64,000 nucleotides of DNA from Cumulibacter sp047975195 (GTDB taxonomy: Bacteria > Actinomycetota > Actinomycetes > Mycobacteriales > Antricoccaceae). The notes under the pieces are model-generated. The model saw nothing but the letters and a program-made list of their open reading frames with translations. It made no database searches and was not told the origin of the DNA. Location of the stretch: the NCBI GenBank assembly GCA_047975195.1, contig JBKEDB010000036.1:1-64000 (forward strand), given 5' to 3'. This document shows positions 43,860 to 52,015 of this stretch, piece after piece (position 1 is the first letter of the stretch; every line of letters begins with the position of its first letter). The position numbers were made by a program, and so were the translations under genes.

Positions 43860-44684
43860 CTAGCGCGGTACCTGCCATTCGGGCTTGATGCGGCTGCGAA
43901 TCGCGCCATTCAGCGCGTCCGTTACCGACGGCGCACACGCAACGACAAGGCCCTCGTCATTCTCCGGTAAGCGCACGTCGACGCCTGCCTCGCGGCAAAT
44001 GACGGCACCAGCGGCCCAGTCCCAAATATGCGTGCCCCACTCGTAATACGCATCGACGCGCCCGGCCGCCACGTTGCACAGATCCAACGCGGCAGAACCC
44101 ATCCGACGAATATCACGTACCTCAGCTAACAGCGCGCCGACCACGGCGCCTTGAGCCGCGCGGCGGGACGGAACGTAACCGAAACCTGTCGCCAACAGCG
44201 TCAGGCTCAGTTCCGTCGGGGCCGAACAGCCGATCGGCCAATCGTCGAGGAAGGCGCCACCTCCGCGAACGGCATGAAACTGTTCACCGGTCGCCGGTTT
44301 AGTAACGACACCGACGACGAGGTCGCCGTCCACCTCTACTGCGATGGAGATCGAGTAGTTCTCTAGTCCGTAGAGGTAGTTCACGGTTCCGTCGATCGGA
44401 TCGATAATCCACCGGACTCCCGTACGACCCTCGGACTCCGCGTGCTCCTCACCGTGAACGCCATCGCCAGGACGCAGTTCGCGCAGTCGTTCTCGCAGCA
44501 ACGCCTCGCAGGCGCGGTCCATCGCGGTGACCACGTCAGTCGGATCGGACTTGGTGTCAATATCGACCACGGCCGCGGTCCGACCGGCCGCAACGAGGTC
44601 GGCGGCCTGGCGGCCGAGCATGCGCGCGAGCGAGCAGAGGTGGTCGAGGTCGACGGTCGCGACGGTGCGATCGGGGCTGGTCAT
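43860..44684 (-). CDS. suhB: Inositol monophosphatase family protein
   Basis: 274 residues with the metal-binding signatures GEEHAE, IDPIDGTVNYLYG and WDWAAG. Enzymes of this family dephosphorylate inositol phosphates, or other sugar phosphates, with Mg2+; in actinobacteria inositol feeds phosphatidylinositol and mycothiol. Leaderless pattern: TAGGAT lies 6 bases before ATG 44684 (minus strand 44696-44691). Divergent from ppgK, 56 bp apart. Confidence 0.93.
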   Translation of the reverse strand: MTSPDRTVATVDLDHLCSLARMLGRQAADLVAAGRTAAVVDIDTKSDPTDVVTAMDRACEALLRERLRELRPGDGVHGEEHAESEGRTGVRWIIDPIDGTVNYLYGLENYSISIAVEVDGDLVVGVVTKPATGEQFHAVRGGGAFLDDWPIGCSAPTELSLTLLATGFGYVPSRRAAQGAVVGALLAEVRDIRRMGSAALDLCNVAAGRVDAYYEWGTHIWDWAAGAVICREAGVDVRLPENDEGLVVACAPSVTDALNGAIRSRIKPEWQVPR

Positions 44685-44690
44685 GGCTCT

Positions 44691-44696
44691 ATCCTA
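44691..44696 (-). promoter_or_regulatory. -10 element, leaderless suhB promoter
   Basis: TAGGAT on the minus strand with six bases to ATG 44684. Confidence 0.5.
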
Positions 44697-44740
44697 AGTG
44701 TGCTCAACTCACCCCTCGGATCGGCTCAACGGGAGGCATC

Positions 44741-45499
44741 ATGACGTCAGGTCCCCACCTCGGGCTAGGTATCGACATCGGTGGCACGGGGATCAAGGGA
44801 GCGCTGGTGAATCTCCACGACGGCACGCTCAACACCGAACGGATCCGGATCCCGACACCAACGAGATCGACTCCGCATAACGTTGCGGATGTCGTCGCGC
44901 AGATCGTGGAGCAAAGTGGCTATCACGGCGAGGTGGGCATCACGGTCCCGTCGGTAATTCAACGCGGCGTCGCGCGCACCGCTGCCAATATCGATCAGTC
45001 CTGGATCGGCAGCGACGTCACGTCGCTGATGTCCGAGCGGCTTTCGATGCCCGCCGAAGTGCTCAACGATGCGGACGCCGCTGGTCTAGCCGAGGTTCGC
45101 TACGGCGCCGGGCGCGGCGTGCCCGGAACCGTCCTCATGCTGACATTCGGCACCGGGATCGGCTCCGCGCTGATCGTCAATGGGGTGCTCGTCCCCAACA
45201 CTGAACTCGGCCACATCGAGGTCGATGGGAAGGACGGCGAATACCGTGCGGCAGGTTCGGCCAAGGACCGTAAGGACCTCAGTTACCCGCAGTGGGCCCA
45301 GCGGGTCAGCCGCTACCTCCAGGTGCTCGAGCGCGGGCTCTGGCCCGATCTGATTATCGTTGGCGGCGGGATCAGTAAGAAAGCGGAAAAATGGGTGCCG
45401 TTGCTGGAATGCCGCACACCGATCGCGGTCGCGCACATGCTCAATAACGCGGGCATCGTCGGTGCCGCGTACGCGGCGCGCGAGAACCTGTCAACGTAG
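44741..45499 (+). CDS. ppgK: Polyphosphate glucokinase
   Basis: 252 residues, ROK-family kinase that phosphorylates glucose using polyphosphate or ATP. It shows GLGIDIGGTGIKGALV (phosphate loop), LNDADAAGLAEVRYG, LTFGTGIGSAL and ELGHIEVDG. The short length and lack of a ROK zinc finger match PpgK, conserved beside suhB and sigA in actinobacteria. GGGAGG is about 5 bases before ATG 44741. It provides glucose-6-phosphate from glucose released by the GlgX/MalQ system. Confidence 0.94.
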   Translation: MTSGPHLGLGIDIGGTGIKGALVNLHDGTLNTERIRIPTPTRSTPHNVADVVAQIVEQSGYHGEVGITVPSVIQRGVARTAANIDQSWIGSDVTSLMSERLSMPAEVLNDADAAGLAEVRYGAGRGVPGTVLMLTFGTGIGSALIVNGVLVPNTELGHIEVDGKDGEYRAAGSAKDRKDLSYPQWAQRVSRYLQVLERGLWPDLIIVGGGISKKAEKWVPLLECRTPIAVAHMLNNAGIVGAAYAARENLST

Positions 45500-45596
45500 C
45501 CGCATCGATGCCGCGATCGCCCACGTGACGCGGTTCTCGGCGCCGCCGACCGCTCAGATCGGTCCCCTTGGCGACCGGGTTATTTCCGAGCGCGGT

Positions 45597-45602
45597 TACA
45601 AT
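45597..45602 (+). promoter_or_regulatory. Candidate sigA -10 element with long leader
   Basis: TACAAT within the 212-bp gap between ppgK and sigA; it would give a leader of roughly 100 bases before GTG 45712. No good -35 is visible at the standard distance (TTGGCG at 45568 is 23 bases away). No further feature was recognised in the gap. Confidence 0.45.
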
Positions 45603-45711
45603 GGAACAGACGCTGGCCGTCAAGACCTACGGCCGATCCAGACCAGGTAGTTCTCTATTGGTGTGCTCACACACCGTGAGCTCCTGACGCTCACGCTGCG
45701 AAAGGAACCGC

Positions 45712-46986
45712 GTGCATTCAACTTCAGTTGGCTCTCAGGAGAGCAGCACGAGAGAGACGAGCACTCGGGCGGTAGCTGCAGTCGCGAAGAAGACCGCCAC
45801 ATCCGCAACGGCTACGGTAACGAAGAAGGCAGTTGCCAAGAAGGGTCCGGCGAAGAAGACCGCAGCGAAGAAGTCGGCGGCAAAGAAGTCAACGGCCAAG
45901 GCTGCCGGCGCCGCCGCCGAAACAGACGCTTCCGAGCAGGACGACCCGCAGTCGGACAAGGTCGAGGTAAAGACCATTGAGTCGGCAGACGCGCAGGACG
46001 ACGATGACGAGGAAGAAGAGGAGTCCGAGGCTCTCAAGCAGGCTCGTAAGGACGCCGAGTTAACCGCCTCCGCCGATTCGGTTCGCGCCTATCTCAAGCA
46101 GATCGGCAAGGTCGCCTTGCTGAACGCCGAGGAGGAAGTCGACCTCGCCAAGCGGATCGAGGCCGGACTGTACGCCGTAGAGCGTAAACGGCAGATCGAA
46201 GAGCAGAAGGAAAAGATCGCCACGCAGATGCGCCGTGATCTGAATTGGATCGTGCGCGACGGCGAGCGCGCCAAGAATCACCTGCTCGAGGCCAACCTCC
46301 GGCTCGTGGTGTCGTTGGCCAAGCGCTACACCGGCCGCGGAATGGCCTTTCTCGACCTCATCCAGGAAGGCAACCTCGGCCTGATCCGCGCGGTCGAGAA
46401 GTTCGACTACACCAAGGGCTACAAGTTCTCGACCTACGCGACATGGTGGATTCGCCAGGCGATCACCCGCGCGATGGCCGATCAGGCCCGCACCATCCGC
46501 ATACCGGTCCACATGGTTGAGGTAATCAACAAGTTGGGCCGCATCCAGCGCGAGTTGCTACAGGACCTGGGCCGCGAGCCGACTCCTGAAGAACTCGCCA
46601 AGGAAATGGACATCACGCCGGAGAAGGTGCTGGAGATCCAGCAGTACGCGCGTGAGCCCATCTCACTCGACCAGACCATCGGCGACGAGGGCGACAGCCA
46701 ACTCGGTGACTTCATCGAGGACTCCGAAGCCGTCGTCGCGGTCGACGCGGTGTCATTCACCCTCCTACAAGATCAACTGCAATCGGTGCTGCAGACGCTC
46801 TCCGAGCGCGAGGCAGGCGTCGTCCGGCTACGGTTCGGACTCACCGACGGCCAGCCACGTACCCTCGATGAAATCGGTCAGGTGTACGGCGTGACCCGCG
46901 AGCGGATCCGGCAGATCGAATCGAAAACGATGAGCAAGTTGCGACACCCGTCGCGTTCACAGGTCCTGCGCGACTACCTGGACTAG
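45712..46986 (+). CDS. sigA: Primary RNA polymerase sigma factor
   Basis: 424 residues. The first ~100 are a Lys/Ala-rich then acidic, low-complexity extension (KKAVAKKGPAKKTAAKKS ... EEEEE) as in HrdB/SigA of actinobacteria. Region 1.2 is at ~118-150; region 2 contains LLEANLRLVVSLAKRY and FSTYATWWIRQAITRAM (-10 recognition and melting); region 4 ends with the -35-binding helix GVTRERIRQIE. GTG 45712 has AAAGGAA 6 bases upstream. It directs housekeeping transcription. A perfect hairpin terminator follows at 47024. Confidence 0.97.
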   Translation: MHSTSVGSQESSTRETSTRAVAAVAKKTATSATATVTKKAVAKKGPAKKTAAKKSAAKKSTAKAAGAAAETDASEQDDPQSDKVEVKTIESADAQDDDDEEEEESEALKQARKDAELTASADSVRAYLKQIGKVALLNAEEEVDLAKRIEAGLYAVERKRQIEEQKEKIATQMRRDLNWIVRDGERAKNHLLEANLRLVVSLAKRYTGRGMAFLDLIQEGNLGLIRAVEKFDYTKGYKFSTYATWWIRQAITRAMADQARTIRIPVHMVEVINKLGRIQRELLQDLGREPTPEELAKEMDITPEKVLEIQQYAREPISLDQTIGDEGDSQLGDFIEDSEAVVAVDAVSFTLLQDQLQSVLQTLSEREAGVVRLRFGLTDGQPRTLDEIGQVYGVTRERIRQIESKTMSKLRHPSRSQVLRDYLD

Positions 46987-46993
46987 CGAGTCT

Positions 46994-47025
46994 GTGTTCT
47001 ACCGCTAACGCCGTGTTCTACCGCT
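46994..47025. repeat. 13-bp direct repeat before the sigA terminator
   Basis: GTGTTCTACCGCT at 46994-47006 and 47013-47025 (period 19) lies between the sigA stop and the terminator hairpin; the second copy runs into the hairpin. Confidence 0.8.
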
Positions 47026-47059
47026 GAAGATCCCGCCCCTTATGGGGCGGGATCTTCAG
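47024..47059. terminator. Perfect 16-bp terminator hairpin after sigA
   Basis: CTGAAGATCCCGCCCC (47024-47039), loop TTAT, GGGGCGGGATCTTCAG (47044-47059): 16 perfect pairs. It serves sigA and, from the other side, the minus-strand pentapeptide gene, whose last codons lie in the right arm. Confidence 0.85.
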
Positions 47060-47729
47060 CTATGTCGATGCCGAGGTGCGCCGCTATCGCGGGCAGCATG
47101 ACCCGCAGGTGGAACTCGGTGAGCGTCGCGCCGCGCAATGCAGTAATATCGGTGATGGCGGGCGTTCCGCTCCCCCGAAGGTCCAGATCCACCGCACGAA
47201 GCCGACGGGTGTCGATCTCGCCGAGACTGCTGCGCACTACGGCACCACGGTGTATATCGACCTCCGGCATATCCATCGTGCCGACAGTGCAGTCCACGAT
47301 CAGCAAGTCGCGCACGCGAGCACCGTCCAGCCGCAGATAGTCAATCCTCGCCCCACGTACTTCGACCCCGGCCAGATCAGCATCGCTGAGGTCCAACACA
47401 CCGATCCTTCCGCCGACGATCGCCGAGCGGCGCAACGTGGCACCCGAGGCGTTAAGCGCCGTGATCTGCGCTTCCTGGACGAGCACATCGACTAGTCTCG
47501 CCCCAGAAAACTCAAGGACGTCCAGCCGCAGATCGCTCAGCGCACTGTGTTCGATGTCCGATCCGGCCGCGTCCAACTCACCGATGAGCCCGTTGATTCT
47601 CGCCCGCGAGATCACTGCGTCCGGACCCAGCGTGGCCTCATCGAGCGCTTCGATCGGTACCTGTGGCCGGCGGATAACCGGCGGGGCCGGCCGCTGACCA
47701 TCGGCACCGCGGCGACGGCTCATCGCCAC
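47040..47729 (-). CDS. Pentapeptide-repeat protein
   Basis: 229 residues. From ~50 to ~190 it is built from A(D/N)LxX-like units (DLRLDVLEFSGARLVDVLV, ALNASGATLRRSAIVGG, VLDLSDADLAGVEVRG, YLRLDGARVRDLLI), the right-handed quadrilateral beta-helix fold. No enzymatic motif. ATG 47729 or 47723 could be the start. The stop TAA at 47040-47042 lies in the loop of the sigA terminator. A similar gene sits after sigA in some actinobacteria; its role is unknown. Confidence 0.85.
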   Translation of the reverse strand: MAMSRRRGADGQRPAPPVIRRPQVPIEALDEATLGPDAVISRARINGLIGELDAAGSDIEHSALSDLRLDVLEFSGARLVDVLVQEAQITALNASGATLRRSAIVGGRIGVLDLSDADLAGVEVRGARIDYLRLDGARVRDLLIVDCTVGTMDMPEVDIHRGAVVRSSLGEIDTRRLRAVDLDLRGSGTPAITDITALRGATLTEFHLRVMLPAIAAHLGIDIAEDPAP

Positions 47730-47942
47730 GGCGCGCGGTGCGCACGCGCGCGACTACTCGTCGGGTGGTTCGCCCACAGCGGACAGAACCAGAGGAATGC
47801 AAACGTCGTCATAGTCGTTGTTCTCCATAGGCGAAACAAACATCGCCCGAGGATCCCACCTTCACGGGGGTGAACCGAATAGAGTGAGCGCCAACGCGCT
47901 GGAGTCACGTGGCTCTCGGCGCGCCGACGTAAGGAGCGAGCG

Positions 47943-48131
47943 ATGAACGCAACATACACCGACGTGACCGATACCCAGACCGAGCTGAAGGCGACGGACC
48001 GTTGCGACCGTTGCGGCGCTCGCGCGACCAACCGCGCTGTGCTCGCTAATGGTCTTGAGTTGCTGTTCTGCGGGCACCACGCTCGCGAGTACGGCAGCGC
48101 ACTGAAGGCCAAGGACATCGCGCTCACCTGA
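47943..48131 (+). CDS. DUF7455 small zinc-binding protein
   Basis: 62 residues with a CDRCGARA...LFCGHHARE pattern (C21, C24, C43, H45 or H46), a likely single zinc knuckle. It matches the small DUF7455 proteins encoded close to hrdB/sigA in streptomycetes. AAGGAG 8 bases before ATG. The 213-bp gap upstream (47730-47942) holds a possible TAGAGT (47880-47885) but nothing else clear. A strong terminator follows. Confidence 0.85.
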   Translation: MNATYTDVTDTQTELKATDRCDRCGARATNRAVLANGLELLFCGHHAREYGSALKAKDIALT

Positions 48132-48150
48132 TTAACTCACGTACCGAAAC

Positions 48151-48188
48151 GGCGCAGCGGCGATCCTCTACGGGATCGCCGCTGCGCC
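48151..48188 (+). terminator. Rho-independent terminator after DUF7455
   Basis: GGCGCAGCGGCGATCC (48151-48166), loop TCTACG, GGATCGCCGCTGCGCC (48173-48188), 16 perfect pairs followed by TTTC. Confidence 0.88.
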
Positions 48189-48266
48189 TTTCAGATGGTG
48201 TCGATGCAGCCGGCCTCAATAGCCCCGTCAGCAGCGGGAGTGCGCCCGGACTCGTCGTGCCCGATC

Positions 48267-50000
48267 TCAGCTCCGGTTCTGGCGGAGGTAGTCGATTCGT
48301 GCCTGCAACTGCTCAGCGGTCGCAAGTGGCGTCGGTGGGCCGCCACACACGCGGCGCAACTCAGCATGAATGAGCGCGTGCTTACGCCCAGTACGCGCAT
48401 ACCGCAGAGACACCAGGCTGGTGAGTTCCTTACGCAGCGTGGCGAGCACATCGTGATGCGACTGCGGCGCTGCGGGCACCGGCTCGGGTTGCGGTTCGCT
48501 GCGGCGAGTTACCTGCCGCTGCTGGCGATCACGTAGCAGCATCGTGACCTGATCCGGTTCGAGCAGCCCGGGAATACCGAGGAACTCCTGTTCATCGTCG
48601 AGCTCAGCCTGACTGCCCCATGCGTTGCCGTCGAAGATGACGTCCTCGAAGTCTGCCGAGGCGCCCAATCGCTCGTACGACGACTCGCGATCGTCTTGGT
48701 CCGTGTCCGTAGCGGCGGCCGGCTCGGCCGCCGGGAGGTCGTCCCATTCTTCTGCATGCTTGGGCGCGCCCAGGACATGGTCGCGCGTCGCCTCCATATC
48801 GTGCGCGAGGGCCCGCAACCGCGGGACGGACGGCAGGAAGACCGTCGCGGACTCGCCGCTCGCTCGCGCTCGGATCACACGGCCAACAGCCTGCGCGAAG
48901 AACATCGCCGTGCTCGTGTTCGTTGCGTACACCAGCACGCCCAGTCGCGGCACATCGACGCCTTCGCTGACCATCCTGACCGCCACGATCCATTCGTCGC
49001 GGGACTGGGTGAATTGGGCAATCTGGGCCGAGGACCCACTCTCGTCCGAGAGCACGAGAGCGGGTCGTACGCCGGTCATATGTTCCAGTAGGTCGGCGTA
49101 CGCGCGGGCATCCTGCTGGTCGCTGGCTATCACGAGACCACCAGCGTCCGGGGCGCTGGATTCACGCAACTGCCGTAACCGGCCGTGGGCTGCCTTAAGC
49201 ACCGCCGGGATCCAGTCCCCTTCGGGATCGAGCGCGGTACGCCAGGCGCGCTGGGTGTGCTCCTTCAGCGCCACCTCGCCTAGACGCATCGTGATCTCGT
49301 CACCAGCCCGGGTTCGCCAGCGCGCTTCGCCGCTATACGACATGAACAGCACCGGGCGCACCACCCGGTCGGTGAGCGCGTCGCCGTAGCCGTACGAGAA
49401 GTCCGCCACGGATTTCTTCATACCGCCAGCGGTCGTCTCGTACGTCACGAAGGGAATTGGCGTGTCGTCGGACCGGAACGGTGTACCGGTCAGCATCAGC
49501 CGCCGCGTGGCGTGGCTGAATGCGGCTCGGATGGCCGAACCCCAGGACTGTGCATCGCCGGCGTGATGCACCTCGTCGAGAATGACCAGGGTGTCGCGAC
49601 TCTTGGTGCGGGTCGCGAACGTATCGATCGCTGCAGCGACTCCGGCGTAGGTCGCGGCGACGCCCGCGTAGTCGCTAGAGGTCCGTCCGGCACTGCCACT
49701 GAACTTCGGGTCAATCCGGATGCCGATCCGCTCGGCCGCCTGCGCCCACTGCACCTTCAGATGTTCGGTGGGGGCAATCACGATGACCTGACTGATCGTC
49801 CCGACATCCAACAGTTCACGGGCGACCCGCAAAGCGAAGGTGGTCTTGCCTGCCCCTGGCGTGGCCACCAGCAAGAAGTCCTCGGAGCGGGTCATGAGGT
49901 ATCGGTTCAGCGCTTTGCGCTGCCATCCGCGCAGCGGGGTGTCCGAGGTCGGCGGTCGATATCCGCCGCTCGCGCCCTGCTGTCCCTCGACCACCCGCAT
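48267..50000 (-). CDS. SF2 DEAD/DEAH-box helicase
   Basis: 577 residues. Walker A ATPGAGKTT at 46-54, DEVHH (motif II), LTGTPFRSD (motif III), VSEGVDVPRLGV (motif V) and QAVGRVIRARASG (motif VI). The ~170-residue acidic and Gln-rich C-terminal part is conserved only in actinobacteria next to sigA. Family relatives are related to type III restriction/XPB-like helicases; substrate unknown. ATG 50000 is preferred over 50066 because of GGGGGCG upstream and the start of similarity. Confidence 0.9.
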   Translation of the reverse strand: MRVVEGQQGASGGYRPPTSDTPLRGWQRKALNRYLMTRSEDFLLVATPGAGKTTFALRVARELLDVGTISQVIVIAPTEHLKVQWAQAAERIGIRIDPKFSGSAGRTSSDYAGVAATYAGVAAAIDTFATRTKSRDTLVILDEVHHAGDAQSWGSAIRAAFSHATRRLMLTGTPFRSDDTPIPFVTYETTAGGMKKSVADFSYGYGDALTDRVVRPVLFMSYSGEARWRTRAGDEITMRLGEVALKEHTQRAWRTALDPEGDWIPAVLKAAHGRLRQLRESSAPDAGGLVIASDQQDARAYADLLEHMTGVRPALVLSDESGSSAQIAQFTQSRDEWIVAVRMVSEGVDVPRLGVLVYATNTSTAMFFAQAVGRVIRARASGESATVFLPSVPRLRALAHDMEATRDHVLGAPKHAEEWDDLPAAEPAAATDTDQDDRESSYERLGASADFEDVIFDGNAWGSQAELDDEQEFLGIPGLLEPDQVTMLLRDRQQRQVTRRSEPQPEPVPAAPQSHHDVLATLRKELTSLVSLRYARTGRKHALIHAELRRVCGGPPTPLATAEQLQARIDYLRQNRS

Positions 50001-50124
50001 CGCGCCCCCTGTCGTTCTACTCGCCTCAGTCTTGGCCGGTTGCCAACCTAGCGCCTCGCGGCGCACGTGAACGCGACCTCCACGACAGGTGTCGGGAGGC
50101 CGCGCGTGAGAACAGTCTCAGTGG

Positions 50125-50361
50125 CTATTTCTTGCCTTTCGGAAGGCTGTTGTAGATCTCTTTGCAGTCTTTACACACCGGAGAACCTGGTTTCGGCGTT
50201 TTCGTTACCGGGAACGTCTCGCCACACAAAGCAACCACCATGTTGCCCATAACCGCGCTCTCGGTGATCTGGTTCTTGCGGACGTAATGAAATACCTCAT
50301 CGTCCTTTGAGGTGTCGGCGTCCTTGAGTTCGGGGCGCTCCAGAAGGTCAGTGCTGCTCAT
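50125..50361 (-). CDS. DUF3039 protein
   Basis: 78 residues: acidic N-terminus, then FHYVRKNQITESAVMGNMVVALCGETF and VCKDCKEIY, a likely zinc site with C-x-x-C. Matches DUF3039 (Rv2708c). Function unknown. Start overlaps the DUF3099 stop by 14 bp. Confidence 0.9.
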   Translation of the reverse strand: MSSTDLLERPELKDADTSKDDEVFHYVRKNQITESAVMGNMVVALCGETFPVTKTPKPGSPVCKDCKEIYNSLPKGKK

Positions 50362-50764
50362 GCTTGCCTCGCTCGTCCTCGGGGCGCATCCGCGCGCCAT
50401 GCTCATCGATGATGACCGACTCGGCTACGATCGTCGGTCCCCCATTATCGCCGCTGGATGATTCCAGCGCCCGCTCCCGCTGCCCGACAGGCGTCACACC
50501 TCGGTAGTACTTCGACGATTTCGGCGGGCCGTCGTTTGCCATGACCACGGCGATCCACGGCAACACCGCGCTGAGTAAGCCGATTCCGATAGCCGCGATC
50601 ATGCTGTAACGAGCCACCACGGCGGCGACTATCAAGAGCACCACGCGCGCCGCCATCGTCAAGAGATAGCGCCGTTGCCGTGAGCGAAACTCCACCTCAC
50701 GGCTGATCGGCGCCCCCGTAACGAGGTGCGGTCGAGTACGTTTCCGCACGCTGTCTCCTGACAT
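50348..50764 (-). CDS. DUF3099 membrane protein
   Basis: 138 residues: basic N-terminus, two membrane helices at ~35-55 and 57-76, cytosolic polar tail. Matches DUF3099 (Rv2709 position). TAGACT (minus strand 50784-50779) gives a short ~8-base leader and overlaps the -10 of the divergent methyltransferase. Confidence 0.85.
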   Translation of the reverse strand: MSGDSVRKRTRPHLVTGAPISREVEFRSRQRRYLLTMAARVVLLIVAAVVARYSMIAAIGIGLLSAVLPWIAVVMANDGPPKSSKYYRGVTPVGQRERALESSSGDNGGPTIVAESVIIDEHGARMRPEDERGKHEQH

Positions 50765-50777
50765 GGGCTGGAGGTCC

Positions 50778-50784
50778 TAGTCTA
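50778..50784. promoter_or_regulatory. Overlapping divergent -10 elements, DUF3099/methyltransferase
   Basis: Plus strand TAGTCT (50778-50783) is 7 bases before ATG 50791 (leaderless). Minus strand TAGACT (50784-50779) is 14 bases before ATG 50764. The 26-bp gap leaves no room for separate promoters. Confidence 0.5.
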
Positions 50785-50790
50785 AAACAC

Positions 50791-51876
50791 ATGCAGCGTC
50801 TGGCGATCCTTGAACCCCTCGACCCCATCGCCGCCGAAGCTCGCCGCGACATTGGGTCGGCACTCGGGATCGCACTACATTCCGCGACCGCCGACCCCGC
50901 GGCGATGCGCCCGCTGTGGAGCGCTTTCTCCCGTGGTGAACCGGTGCCCGCCGCGCAGTTGCGACAGGTCCTCGGCGAGGAGGTGGTGGCACACGCCGTG
51001 CGTACAGAGCTCTTGATCGCTGTCGACGTCGGCGAGAATGAGCCGTGGTTGCGCGGATCGGTATGCATCGTCGCCGCGGAGGTCGGCGGCGAATTGCGCT
51101 GGGTCGCCAGCGACTTCGGCTGGTACGACGACGACCCCGACGCCGTAAGCGGTCCCAGCGAGGCCTCGGCGACGCTGCTGGCGGCGATTCCGGAGGGTAA
51201 CTATCGCCGCGTACTGGAAGTAGGTAGCGGGGCTGGCGCTGTGATCACCCACCTCGCCTCACTCCACGATGCAGACTGTGTCGCCTCGGATATCAATCCT
51301 CGCGCGCTCGCGTTCACCGAACTGACTGCCGCGCTCAATGCTCAATCTCGGGTGCAGACGATCGCTAGTGACTTCGCCGGCGAGATCCACGAGAGGTTTG
51401 ACCTCGTCGTGTGTAATCCGCCCTTCATTCTGGGGCGACCCCGCGCGCACACAGTCTTCCGCGATAGTGCCGACGGAACTGGTCACGCCAGCCTAGGCAT
51501 CGATTTCGCCCCGCTGCTGCGTCCCGGTGGCCTCGCGGTGTATCTGACGAACTGGGAGTACTCGACGGGTGACAATGATCCGCTCGAATGCCTCGCGACA
51601 AGGCTCCAGGGTGTCGAGAACTGCTCGGTGTTGGTGATTGAACGCGCCGTCGTACCGGTACGGCACTACGTGGAACTGTGGTCCGAGGATCCGGTGGAGC
51701 AACGTGACTGGATCAATGGGTTCAGCGAGCGCGGTATCGCACACATCGGCACCGGAATGGTCGTCGTACACCGCCAGGACGGCGCCGAGCCAGCTGTATC
51801 GATGGCGCGCCATAACACCGGCCGACGCGAGGATCTCCGCGTGATCATCCGGGACTGGGTCGGTACGCACCTCTAA
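50791..51876 (+). CDS. Class I SAM-dependent methyltransferase, HemK/RsmC-like
   Basis: 361 residues. An N-terminal ~150-residue domain (DUF7059-like) precedes the methyltransferase fold: VLEVGSGAGAV (SAM motif I), DINPRAL, and VCNPPF (NPPY-type motif of N-methylating enzymes on Gln/Ade/Gua). The substrate could be protein glutamine or rRNA. Leaderless start. It lies between DUF3099 and sigB as in related actinobacteria. Confidence 0.85.
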   Translation: MQRLAILEPLDPIAAEARRDIGSALGIALHSATADPAAMRPLWSAFSRGEPVPAAQLRQVLGEEVVAHAVRTELLIAVDVGENEPWLRGSVCIVAAEVGGELRWVASDFGWYDDDPDAVSGPSEASATLLAAIPEGNYRRVLEVGSGAGAVITHLASLHDADCVASDINPRALAFTELTAALNAQSRVQTIASDFAGEIHERFDLVVCNPPFILGRPRAHTVFRDSADGTGHASLGIDFAPLLRPGGLAVYLTNWEYSTGDNDPLECLATRLQGVENCSVLVIERAVVPVRHYVELWSEDPVEQRDWINGFSERGIAHIGTGMVVVHRQDGAEPAVSMARHNTGRREDLRVIIRDWVGTHL

Positions 51877-51923
51877 CACTCACACTTAACAAAGGTGATC
51901 CACACCCTGGATTACTCAATGGT

Positions 51924-51949
51924 GGAACAAAAATCGCCCTGGCGCGTTG
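51924..51949 (+). promoter_or_regulatory. ECF-sigma (SigE/SigH-type) promoter of sigB
   Basis: GGAACA (51924-51929) and GCGTTG (51944-51949) with GGAAC-N17-GTT spacing, which matches SigE/SigH-type consensus promoters known upstream of mycobacterial sigB. The leader would be ~60 bases. The remaining 139-bp gap holds nothing else recognised. Confidence 0.65.
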
Positions 51950-52015
51950 CACTAGTACAACCGTTTTGCGACGCGATCCCTGTCGCGAGCGGTCGGCGCG
52001 ATCGGAAGGTGCTGA

